DNA of 64,000 bases from Knoxdaviesia capensis (taxonomy: Eukaryota > Ascomycota > Sordariomycetes > Microascales > Gondwanamycetaceae). A program made the position numbers and the translations under genes. The notes under the pieces were generated by a model. That model saw nothing but the letters and a program-made list of their open reading frames with translations, was not told where the DNA came from and ran no database searches. Of this stretch, positions 1 to 11,179 are shown piece after piece (positions within the stretch are counted from its first letter, which is position 1; the number at the start of each line of letters is the position of its first letter). The stretch is taken from NCBI GenBank assembly GCA_001510575.1, contig LNGK01000002.1, forward strand, positions 1,476,144 to 1,540,143. Reading direction: 5' to 3'.

Positions 1-2482
1 ACCTCGCATAGCCATCTACATCGTTCGAGTAAGAATGCAATTGGAGAAGACTCCTTGAGCCACCGTTCTGATATAGCTTTTGACATTCAAATATATCACG
101 AATAAGGAAAATACAAGCGAAACCTCAAAACTGAGCAGCTCGTGTTACCCTAACAATCAAAGCAGAAGACTCAACGACAAAAACGTCCCCTCACTTGGGA
201 TCACCAGCCGTATTCCTCAACGTCCCATTCCCGGGGGGGTTTTTTCTTCCTTTTTTCTTCTTTCCATTTTCTTTGTTTAAGCTCCCGGGCCCCTCTTTTA
301 GAGGGCGTGAGCACCGGATGCGCGCACCACTACGGATACTGTATCTTGCAGTGTGCTAGAAAAGGGGGGGGTGGAACAGACGAACAACTCACCGATTAGT
401 GGGACAACTCCCTCTCGATGATTTTCCCGCTCTTCGTGCCCTCTGCTTCAGGCCTCTATCTGGTGGACCTTTGGCCCGCCAAGGACACACGAGGACACCA
501 AAACAATCAAAGCTCAGAACCAGAGAAAAGAAAAAAAAAAACAACCAGATACGCAGAGTTGGATTGCGTGGTGCTCCGCTGGCAGGGATTCCCATGCGAG
601 AGATGCAGGATGGGAAACTGGGACTCCCCTCGCCTAGCAGCGCCGATGCGATTCGCCAGGGGAATCAGCAGGACGGAGACGCCTGAAGCACCGTCGCCAA
701 AGCGAGGCGGTTAGCCGGTTGGCTGCTGGTTGTTTGGTTGTTCGGCCTGAACGAGAGCCGTGCGAAGCAAGCAGGCAAGCAGGATTTTGGATTGGGCCCT
801 TTGTTGGTGCTATCTCCATGCGGAATACGGTGTGACGCTGCGAGGAGGAGCATCGGATGAGAGGCTTTGGAGAAGAAAGAAAGTCTGGTTCATGGTTGCT
901 TTGAAATGTCCTGTCTTTGCTTTGTCGACCGGAAGATGCTCCATCCAGTGCCGGAAAGTGTCCCACGGGGCGCGTTGGCTTCCTACGATAGGACGGGGCA
1001 GTGGTTCTCGGCCGGGAGACGGAGGCTATCATGGATAATCGAGGAGGGACGCTCCGGAGCTCGCAAGATAGATGCCTCTATCTCTGTAGTTGTGCCCGAT
1101 GATGGTGGAAGTCCGGAAAGGCTGGTCCCTGGGGCTACACGCCGTAGGGCCGGTCTTTCGGGGCTTCTGAGTGAGGCTTCATCATAGACGACGACTTACA
1201 TTTGCATCCAGTGCTGACTGGCAGATATCACCATGGTCACTTGGACGTATCAGGCTGTGCCCCGCCGACCAGAGTCATTCACTTGGTGTTAGTGCCTGCT
1301 CCTCTCGGATACGTGCAATCCTGATATATGATGGCGAGAGCTCCTCCTACGTAACTGTACATATGAGCAGGACTACTCATATAGCCTGAAGACGCGGTTC
1401 ACCGCCTCGCAGAAAGAATCAAAAACCACCATCAATCAGCCCGAACTCGAATTGTCGGGAACCCAAGGGCCCATCCACAGCGTTGGGAGAGCACTGGCTT
1501 GGGTGGAGTTACAGGGAACATCGTTGAAGCAGATAACCCGGCCGAGCCACCCCTATTCGACCACTTGTACCCACTGAACGGGATCCTACCCACGAGGGAC
1601 TTTTAGTGGTGGTTCCCCCCAAAATTGACTCGTCGTAACTCTTTTGCTACCCTGTGTGTCCTCTAGTCTGAGACGAATACGTCCGCGACGTGCAGGTTGT
1701 GTGCGTGCATCACGGAAGGAAGTGGGTGGCCACATGAGCTGTGCCTCCAGGATGTTCGGATAGTGAACACGTCGTGCAGAAGAAGCTGTGCTTGTGTCTC
1801 TTCCTTGAGCAGCACAGCATCGAACACGCCGGATGTTGGACGGCCGAGGACATTCCCACGTTATGGCCGCGGAGGGAAGGGGGGGTGTGTGTGTATTCTT
1901 TCACCCATTCAGTGAGTGTGAAGAGCGTCTTGTAAGACTTCCCAAGAATGCCATCTTCCACCCGTCTGGGACTGGGAAGCATCGGCTGTGTGAGACTGTC
2001 GATGGGGAGAGAGACAACATCTCTGCTCTGACGTCGTGTGTGCATTACTGGTGTTTCAGGGCCAAACCGCAGTTGAGCAGCCGCGAACGAGTCAATCCCA
2101 GCCAGCACAGACGCCCGCTGTGTGTTAGACACCGACTGGCTAAGTGCCCGAATACCCTCCCATCTATATCTGAAAATACATGTGGCTCTGCCGCAGCCAG
2201 ACAGGAGGGACAGAGGGAAAGGAAGTGATCTGGCTGGCACGGCAAGCGAGGCTTTATTGAAGCGAGCGTTGTCTCACAATATGCACAGGGTTTGCATTTT
2301 ATATGTATTTTTTATTCTGCTTCTGGTAGATCACCGCAGTAGCTAGGCCTGATGCAGCCACGAGCGGATGGGGGTTGTGCCGATGATAAGAGCAATCAAT
2401 GTTGTTAACCGAAAAGCTGATGGGAATACCTCACATACAGCACTGCATCTATGCAGGTTCTGAGGGGATCACTAATCGCGTG

Positions 2483-2521
2483 TACACACACACACACGCA
2501 CACATATATATATATATATAT
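2483..2521. repeat. (CA)n-(TA)n compound microsatellite
   Basis: A CA tract with one interruption (CG) runs directly into a TA tract of about 16 bases. It is non-coding and likely length-polymorphic. Confidence 0.9.
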
Positions 2522-3630
2522 CATAAGTGGCACACGTTTGCAGGGCTTGGTGACGATGCTGTGTGGCCAGCGTTCAACTTTACTGAGGGCTGTCTGCCCA
2601 CCCTCCACTTCGGTGTGTAGATGAAAAGCTCTCGGTGCCACAGATGGTATCTTGACCAGAATTCTCATATCCGTCGTGGGAGCCGGCTACTGGTCGTTGC
2701 AACTCAGAAGAAGTCATCTGGACAGCCAAAACCTTGCCAGCGTGGCAGATAGACCAACACTTCAAAAGGAAAGGTAGAAAAAGGACCCCTCTTTGGGACT
2801 CTATCTCCCGTTCATCCTTCTTCGGGCTTTTTTGGGCCACAGACGCTTCTCACCACTCGTCTGCGATACCACCCCACTTCCCCTCCAAGCAGAAAGCAGA
2901 AAGCAGAAAGCAGAAAGTAATAAAAAAATAAAACCAAAAGGAGCCCTGGGTCACTTACATGCCAAGGACGTGCATGCACCAGTATGGCACCCAGCAGAAG
3001 AGCAGGTGGGAGGAAGCTGGCTGTCATGGTGGCTGCAGGCCAGGCGGTGGCTATCGAAGCAGGCTATCTCCCAGCTAATGCATGTTTGAGGGTTCAGAAA
3101 GATATCAACGGTGCAGCCAACATCCATGAAGGACGGCGGGTGTGTGGAGATGCACGTAAGGCATAGTACCAGACGAGAGGCCCGCCCACCACCCTTCAGC
3201 TGTTGGATTTAACACTGCATCCCTGAACCTGCTCCTGGGGACCTCGTCCTACGTCTTCCGGCCCAATGACGCCGGTCTTTTCCTCTGCATGAATTAATGC
3301 TTGGACACACGTCCGCTCGGTAAAAAAAGACTGCATGCTCAACCTCGGGCTGCGTCGTATCTGGCTCACACTGGAGATACACATCTGGACATGGAAAGAA
3401 GGGAAAGGAAGCACCTCGAACGCCGGCCTAACTCTGATTCTGCCACACCCTCGCGGTGATATCAGTCATTATAGCCGGGGCTTTCTGTCGAAGGGTGATG
3501 TGCAGGACAGCAACGGAACAGAAAAAAGATATGTGCGCAGTGGTCGATACTCCTGGCTGTCGGTATGCTCCGCGAGATTCTCAACGCTTAGGGAAAGATG
3601 GTCGTCCTGCATGAGCCCAAACAAGCGCAC

Positions 3631-3714
3631 AGAAAAAGAAAGAAAAAGAGAGAAAAAGAAAGAAAAAGAAAGAACAAGATAGAATAAGGAAGAAGACAAA
3701 AAGAAGAAAAAGGT
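3631..3714 (+). repeat. Purine-rich AGAAAA repeat tract
   Basis: About 84 bases are almost entirely purine on the + strand, built from repeated AGAAAAAGAA-like units that decay towards the right. It is a low-complexity tract with no coding meaning seen. Confidence 0.8.
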
Positions 3715-6409
3715 TAAAATGACAATATCACATCGGCAGAAGAAAGCAACCAACGGGGCTACTACTCACCCACAAACAGCCGTAGTAGCGGTGACCAGCA
3801 TGCAAAACAAAATCCCAACTCCAACCTTGGCGTGCGTCACTACACATGAACCGATCCTCGCTGCATATGTGCTGCTATGCGAATATCCCCCCCTCCACCT
3901 TGGGACGCTTTCTTTTCTTGCTCTCATATGAAAACAAGGGCAACCAACGATGGATCCTGCAGGGACAGGGAAAGTTTCACAGTCGGCCGTCCTTTGGGTT
4001 GGCTATTATCTGGCACACGCCGCTGGTTTGGTACCAGAGAGATATGTCCAGAAAAGAACAGACGGCATGCAAAAACACAAGTCCCGTGGATCTGGTCCTT
4101 TTGAGTTGCTCACGGCCCAGATCATCTGGACAAGCAAACAACCGAAGCAGGCAGACCAAAAAGCTCACACCGCCAGATGGAAACGGGAACGCGAGCAGGA
4201 GACCCAAATAGCCAGCAATCAACCTCTCTTAATGCGTGTACCCTTTGTTAAAATGTGTGTTCAAGTGTCTATGCTTTTCAGGTTGACACAGTTCCAGGAA
4301 GCGAGCGAAGGAGGGTTTAACCTTCCGGCCAAGACACTCGGTCTGGGGACTGATGGACGGCATATCCTGGAGGTTTTGTATGGCGGTGTGGCCAAGTGCC
4401 CGGTGAAAGTGAAGCTGACCGGCGACCCTGGCGCCGGATTTCACGGCCGGCTCCCCAAACAGTCACACATTCTCCCGACTTTTAACATCTCGGCTGCCGG
4501 GACCAGTGTACCCCCGTAGGCAGTGGCTTGTACTGTTCGCAGCACGGCTCATACACCCAAATACGGGAAGTAATACGCATGTACCTGCAGAGTGTGGGTG
4601 GCGTTTTTTGAAACTTTGATTTAATTTTTCCTTGTCTTCGCCTGGAGGGTGGTGGAAGCAAAGCCGCACGCTCGGAAACGAAACGCAGGTCCAGCGCCGC
4701 TGTTCAATATCAACGGCTCGCACACAGGCTTGGTGGGGCATATATATATACAAATGTGTGGTCCAAACAGGCTTTGCCAGGACTTGAAGAACCGGCGTGG
4801 AAGATCAAATTAGTAAAGAAAAAATAGAAAAATAAAAAGAATTTACAGGGCGTGTGGTGGTACGTGGTACCCTCGTCGACCTTTTTTTTTTTTGTTCTGT
4901 TTTTTCATAGGCGGTGGCGCAAGTGCTTTGGCGTCACTCACGCTCTGGCCGCCATGTCTCAACAGGATCATGGATACAGCTTCCAGGTCGTCTCCCAGGG
5001 CCCGAGTTGGCCAGGCATGCATGTCGTGGAACAGCGCCGTATCCCCCTGATGGTTGGGATGCAGTACACTGTACCTGGAGAAGAGAGAGAGAGAGAGAGA
5101 CTCGCACTACCCAGCCATCGGATGATTACCTCTGAGGAGTATCTCAAGCATCTGGCCGTCTGTTGTCCCTCCTTCACCACAGTCTGATAATAGCCACAGA
5201 GAGAGCCGTGGCTGTGCTGATGTCCCGACCAGGGCCGCGTTTACAGGGCGATTCTGCTTGTTAGAGGGCGAACGGATGCATGGGCTTCTAGAAGATCTGC
5301 GGCGGCTTCCATTGGTGTTGGCGTGGACAGGGCCGGGCTGGAGACTTTGGGGATGGACGCGGCCATGGCGTCGTCGGGGGGAGATGTCGCAATTTCACCT
5401 TCCAAGGAAGTTGTCCTTAGCCTGACCTCCAACCCTGATGAATTCCCCTATCTAGACACACAGTACTTGTATAACACCACTGTTCCTCCGCTGCTGGGCC
5501 AAGCCTTCATCTTCCCCCCTCTCCCCCCAAAGCCAGTGTGGCGGCAAGGCTTGCCTGGTTCTGGACAGACCACCTGGCCCAGAGAAGCAGCCTAGCCTGA
5601 TTGATTCCTCCACAAGGTTCTGTGACCTGTCAATACATGTGTCGTGGAATTCGAAAGGTACGAGTAATCGGCAGAGATATCAACAGACACCACCGGTCAC
5701 GTCCTGACTTATGTATATCGACTTACAGACTCACTACAGCACAGGGACCTGCTGCATCCAGCAAGTGACATGGCCAATAATTGGCATTATCACGTCGTTC
5801 ATACGTCAAGATCACACCCACATACACATCCAAGGGGGCCTAGAAGAGGTTACACCTACCACCCTACATCTTCAATCATACCGCACTTTTTTGTTTTTTT
5901 TTGTTAATTTGTCTGGTAAGTTCGTTTCGCTTGCCAGCGTGCTTATCCCGATCACACACACAGGTCTGGGCTTGGCCTGTGAATCTGGGGAAGCGGATTA
6001 AGAACAAGAATACATAAGAAAACAAATAAAATACAAAAGAAAAAATTCTATGGGGGACAGAAAAAGCAGAGAGGGGCAATTATCTTGCCCCTCGTCAACG
6101 TCTCTGCGGATGGTACCATTCGTCTATCTGGATACACGCAGAAAATAAAAGCCAAAAATGCTGCCCTGGTGAGTTGGCAGCTCTTGGGAGGGGGGACGGG
6201 GGCTCCAGCAAAGAAACTTGGCCGGAGCTAAGATGGAAGGATACAGGAGGGTTCCCTGGGTGGGAGATGCAGCAGATAAAAAGAAACCTCAAAAAATATC
6301 AAAATGAAACATAACTATAAAATGGGGGAAAGGAAGAAGAAAGCGGGATGGTGTGTGTAGACTGTGAAATCATGTGGTGTCAGTGGTGTTGGTTGGTCCA
6401 CCTCGCCGC

Positions 6410-6434
6410 GATGATGATGATGATGATGATGATG
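6410..6434. repeat. (GAT)8 microsatellite
   Basis: Eight perfect GAT triplets in non-coding sequence, with a T-rich run shortly downstream (about 6450-6483). Confidence 0.9.
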
Positions 6435-6612
6435 TATCACAGGTCTAGGTAGTTTTTTTGGGGGGGGTTTTTTTTTTTTTTTTCCAAAGAGAGATCGCCG
6501 ACCTCCCTCCCTCTTCTCTGGGTACCGGAATCACATGTTCCCCCCAAGGCTTGGTACACACGTAGCTGTTCGTCCCGTGTCGCCGGTGCCGGTTCAGCCC
6601 GGTGTGTGTCCG

Positions 6613-6635
6613 CACACACACACACACACACACAC
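6613..6635. repeat. (CA)n microsatellite
   Basis: A perfect CA dinucleotide tract of about 23 bases lies in the gene-free part of the window. Confidence 0.9.
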
Positions 6636-8104
6636 TTTTCTGCTTTTGCTACACCGTGCAGATGGAATCCGAAAGAAAGAGAAATCCAGAGATAGGGGCC
6701 ACATCCGGTTGCCTATTACGATCTCCCTCGCCCTTGGGACGATCACAGTACTCGAGTGTGCTTCCCCCCCCCCCTAGCTCGGATCGTCATGTTCGAAATG
6801 GTTGCCGATCCTGGGCGCTGGTCCGTACCATAAGTAAGGCGGCCGTATCAGTATCACCGACTCCAGCCCCGCGCTGGAAGGGGGGGGACCACGCTCAAAC
6901 TTGGATAGAACGGGTGTGTTGGGACGAAGACAAACCCGCCGAGAATCATATGTGGCACGCGTGCAGATAGTTCCCGGTCAGAACTAGAACACACAAGAGA
7001 CCTCGAGAACAGCTTGCACTTGACTGTGCAGCAGAGTTGCGTCCTTGCCAGCTCAGCTAGGCCTATATACGGCCGCTGCTATAGCCTCCACAGACTAGAT
7101 GCTCGTGGTGATATAGGGCCCCCAGCCCGTGTGTGCTGCTGTGACGTCCTCACGTTCCTTTCTTGACCGGTCTTTTCGGGGGGGGCCTTGCTGGGACATG
7201 TTGTTTCTGTGAAGAAAAGAAACTCGCCTGGTCCCTTTTCTCCTCTCATCTGGCCGGCGCAGATCCTTTCTCGCTCGCTAGATATAGCACGTTAGACGAG
7301 GGGGATGCAAGCCACCGTGGACACGCCGGCCGGGTCGTGAACCAATAGATACCGCGACCTTGCCCGAACTCTTTTGCTGTGTGTGGCCTTCTTTCTGGGC
7401 CGCGAGGAACCAACCAACACGGCGTGACTGCAAGTGATGAAAAGGGCGAAGCTAGGGTCGGATTGGGTGGTGCAGCTGCCCAGGCTAGTGGGAGGGTGAT
7501 GCATGTACCATGTACGTAGTAGGTGCATGATACAGGCGTCCATCGGTGGGCAGGCGAGTCAGCCAGCATGTCTGTGTATGCATGTGCCGCTTGAGAGAGA
7601 GACTTGAGATAGGTACACGTAGAAGGCATGGAGGGTACTAGAAGTATTCTCGGAGTAAAACAGGGTATAGATAACCCAGCATGACACTCCCGGGCAACCG
7701 CCTCTGAGACAGACTGAACCGCAGCCTCACTCACACACTCACACACTCACACACACTCACCCCCTGCACTTTGACCGACGCCGCCCTCAGCCTTTCCCAT
7801 ATCCACGCGGTCTCCAACTTTCGCTGTCAGTCTTGGGTCCCTCGCTGTCTCCCTCTCTGTGTGTCTCTGTGTGTCTCTGTGTCCTGTTCCTTTGGGCTCC
7901 GTTCCTGTCTGTGTGCGTGTGTCTCCGGTGCTTGTGTCTCAGGCTGGGACACCAGCAGTAGTCCCGGGCGGCTGAGGTTTTAGTCGGGCGGTGGCGGGTT
8001 TAGAGCTATGTGATATTTGAGAGACTGTCCTTATACAGACTTGTGAGTTGTGATAAGTAACTACATACGCATCAATATATAGCACCGAATATACAGTAGA
8101 CGTA

Positions 8105-8129
8105 TGTGTGTGTGTGTGTGTGTGTGTGT
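8105..8129. repeat. (TG)12 microsatellite
   Basis: A perfect TG tract of 25 bases. Other CA-rich runs lie nearby at about 8762-8826 and 8880-8890. Confidence 0.9.
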
Positions 8130-9811
8130 AAGTCGGCGGTGGGTTTAGACGTGGTTGGAGACAAAAAGGTGATGATGTACATGCACACACACCCCTCGTC
8201 TAAGGTGAACTCCTCTTCCATGTAACTCCATATGGCACCGACCATATCCGGATCAGACTAACAGCGACATCCACTATTATTTTATTTTGTGTTATTTTTC
8301 CGGGCTTTTTTTCACACCCTCCATCCCATACACAACTCCAGCATCTCCCATATCGGACATACATGGCTCGCTTACACGGAAAAGGGTTGATATACGTACG
8401 TCTATCTATACACACACACAACGGGGATCTTCCTCCCCAAACAGACACTCACCTGAAGATCCCCAAAGTCTCAGAGCCCCGTATATCTCCCAGCACACTC
8501 CCAAATGTCGCCCGCGATTCAGCCTGCTCCCCTCATTCGTCCAGATCTGCCCCTCCGGAGAGGGGAACGGGCTTCCCAAAATTCTTCGAGCCTGCTTCCC
8601 TGTCCCGCTGCATGATTTCTCTCATGCATATAGCAAGATCCACACAGCTGGTCCCTAGACTATATTTTCGCCTTGCTGTCTGGTGTTCCTCTTCGGGCTT
8701 GTGCGTCCTTCCTGCTTCGGTGCTGGGCCGCTTCACATGGCAAGTTGAGGTGTAACTGGCCACCCACACATACACAGACACACACACGCACACACACACA
8801 CAGATACAGACAGACACACACACAGAGATTCACACACTCTCTCTCTCTCTGTGTGTCCCTCTCTTGCTGTCTCTTCCTCACACACACACATTCACTTACA
8901 CCACACCCCTCCCCCTATCTCACTCAAATATTCCCCGGCCACCCCGAGATCACTCTCAGCATGGCTGAGAGGCTTTTTATATATCTATATCTACTATTCT
9001 CCGGCCTACACTCAATCTCCCACCTCATCTTGGCACTCCCTCCTCTAGAAGAACCACAATTTCGGAATTTTATTTTGTTTCTTTTATCTTTATTTTATAT
9101 ACCGGGCTCCTCCCAAAAGGAAAACTTGACTTTTTTCCCTTTTCTTCTCTCCTCTCCTGGTGTGCGCACACACTCTTCCTCGGGGCATCCCAAACACCAA
9201 AGGAAAGAAAAGAAAAGAAAAAACCCCCCAATAAATAGGAACTCTCCCGGGCCACCATGAAAGTCCTCGTTCTTCTAGAAGCCATGGCCTTCCACGCATA
9301 GTCTATCTGATGTCGTCCCTTGATCCCGGATGTCGCGCTTTTACTGTCCTTACCGCTGCTTTCTGCCCTCTCTTATAGCATCATAGCTCGCTCTCTGTAC
9401 ACGCTTCCAAGTCTCCATATACACGCCCCATTCCTCTCCTTTCTTCCCTCCTTCTTCCTCGTCTTCCCCTTTCCCTGCCTGGTTCTCCCTGCTGGAGATG
9501 GCCTCACTCTGAACACGCCTCTTTTGTTTCTTCTTCTCATCCGGTGGCTTGGTTTGCCTCACGCGGAGTTCTCCTTGTTCATATAGTTCACTTTCCCTTC
9601 CCCTTCCCCTCTTCCTTTCCAATCTCCATTCTCCCTCGGTGTCTCTCCTTAACCTCGGCCGCATACATACAGCATCCTGTGTTCGCACCCTCACTTACAC
9701 GTCCCAGCCAGTCCTGCTCTCGTCTCCATATGTGGTCGTCCATATAGCCAGCACCCAAAAGACAATTGTCGCCCCTACACCAAAGCTCGAGGCTGAGGGG
9801 ACACATCTTCC

Positions 9812-11179
9812 ATGGCAATGCCTCCTCCACTAGACCCCCCGCGAAAGTCCAAACGGGGCCCCATGGCCGACAGTATCGCCAGTGTTATGTACACAAATGC
9901 CGTGTACTTCCCCAACCAACGCATCTACCAGGGAGATACTCCCGGCCAGCTGAACTACGAGTACATCAACCACGTTTTCTACGCATTTGCCAGTGTCGAT
10001 ACGGACGGAAGCGTATATGTAAGCTCGGGTGCCTCTTGTCGTTCGTTAGTGAAGGGGGGGCTTTGGGAAATCTAACTGTTTGTCCTACAGCTCAGCGACG
10101 AAACCGCTGATTTGACTCTGCCGGTGGACGGCTTCCGGGGCGGCATTGGGTCTCTGATGAACCTCAAGCAGAAGAACCGCCATCTGGAGGTGATCTTGTC
10201 CATCGGGGGCGGCAATTCCTCCCAGATCTTCCCGCACATTGCCGCCAGTCCCGAGCTCCGGGACAACTTTGGCCGGACAGCCAAGGGCCTTGTGGACGCA
10301 TCCGGACTGGACGGCATTGACAGTGAGTAGCGAGTCTGGGCATTTCCACCTACGGCAATCCAAGTGTGTATCTAACACGGTTCAGTTGTCTGGGAGTACC
10401 CGATGAACGCCGAGCAGGGCCGCGACTTCATCTACCTGCTGGAAGCCATCCGCCAGCACCTCAGCCACGAGTTCTACCTGGTGACGGTGGCGCTGCCCGC
10501 CAGCCCGGCCATCCTGCAGAACATCGACCTGGCGCAGGCCGCCCACTACATCGACATGCTCAACCTGATGGCGTACGACCTGTACGGCGACTGGAGCCCG
10601 CGCACCGGCCACCACGCGCAGCTGTACTCGCTGACCGGCGAGGACGCGTCGGTGTCGACCGGCGTGCGCGCCGTCATCGGCCAGGGCTTCCCCGCCAAGA
10701 AGATCCTGCTCGGCATCCCCGCCTACGGCCGCAGCTTCCTGCACGCCTCCGGCCCCAACCAGAAGTTCCGCGGCCCCGGCGGCCAGGACGGCACCTTCGA
10801 CTACAAGGACCTGCCCCGGCCCGGCTGCCGCGAGGTCATCGACATGCAGGTCGGCGCCGCCATGTGTGTCGGCGCCGACGGCGGCTTTGTCTCGTACGAT
10901 AACCCGGAGACCGTCCGCATGAAGGCTGCGTTTTGCCGACAGAAGGGGCTTGCGGTAAGTAGCTTAGCTCCGGCGTGCATTCACCATTCTTGGGGAGGCA
11001 CTGTCCCCCACCCCGGATATCTGTCTCCCGCTCCCCAATCTCATGATACCCCCAAGACTGATCGGTTTTTGCTTCTTTTGTTGCAGGGCCTCTTCTACTG
11101 GTCCGGTCCGTCCGACTTGCATCAAAACGTCAGACGAAGCCTTATTACCACCGGCTTTGAAGTGCTGCACAGCTCGTGA
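9812..11179 (+). CDS. GH18 chitinase-like protein, 4 exons, altered catalytic motif
   Basis: Exons 9812-10018, 10091-10322, 10386-10954 and 11087-11179 join in frame to 366 residues. The chain is a glycoside hydrolase family 18 barrel: a first strand with YFPNQRIY, SIGGG (106-110), the catalytic-strand block at 143-152, MAYDLYG (Met208-Tyr210-Asp211), GIPAYGR, and a terminal FYWSGPSD. The family cleaves chitin or chito-oligomers by substrate-assisted catalysis at the DxxDxDxE motif. Here that motif reads D143-G-I-D146-I-V148-W-E150: the acid Glu150 is kept, but the Asp two residues before it is Val. There is no signal peptide (Pro- and Lys-rich start), so an intracellular protein is likely, unlike secreted fungal chitinases. 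The codon for residue 147 is split by intron 2. Intron 3 (132 nt) is in frame without a stop. The family assignment is firm; activity on chitin is doubtful. Confidence 0.9.
10018..11086 (+). other. Three introns of the GH18 gene
   Basis: Introns lie at 10019-10090 (GTAAGC...TACAG), 10323-10385 (GTGAGT...TTCAG) and 10955-11086 (GTAAGT...TTGCAG). Phases are 0, 1 and 0, and removing them restores one frame through all GH18 motifs. Intron 3 is 132 nt and lacks stops, so a retained form would carry 44 extra residues before the final GLFYWSGPSD block. Confidence 0.85.

Larger units (their letters stand above)
1..9811. other. Gene-poor spacer before the GH18 gene
   Basis: I see no gene here. The open frames are short, overlap on both strands and show no family motif; the longest (3950-4519, 189 codons) does not resemble any protein I know. 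The stretch holds many simple repeats (listed separately), purine tracts and C/T-rich stretches. From about 8850 to 9810 the + strand is strongly pyrimidine-rich, as in the promoters and 5' leaders of well-expressed fungal genes, so this part probably belongs to the GH18 gene. It contains a 14-codon open frame (9257-9301) whose ATG sits in a very good context (GCCACCATGA). If transcription starts upstream of it, it could act as a uORF. Confidence 0.6.

Noticed and set aside
3950..4519. 189-codon frame in the left spacer
   Set aside because: Mixed composition, no motif, no splice context, and overlapping frames on the other strand. A chance ORF is more likely.
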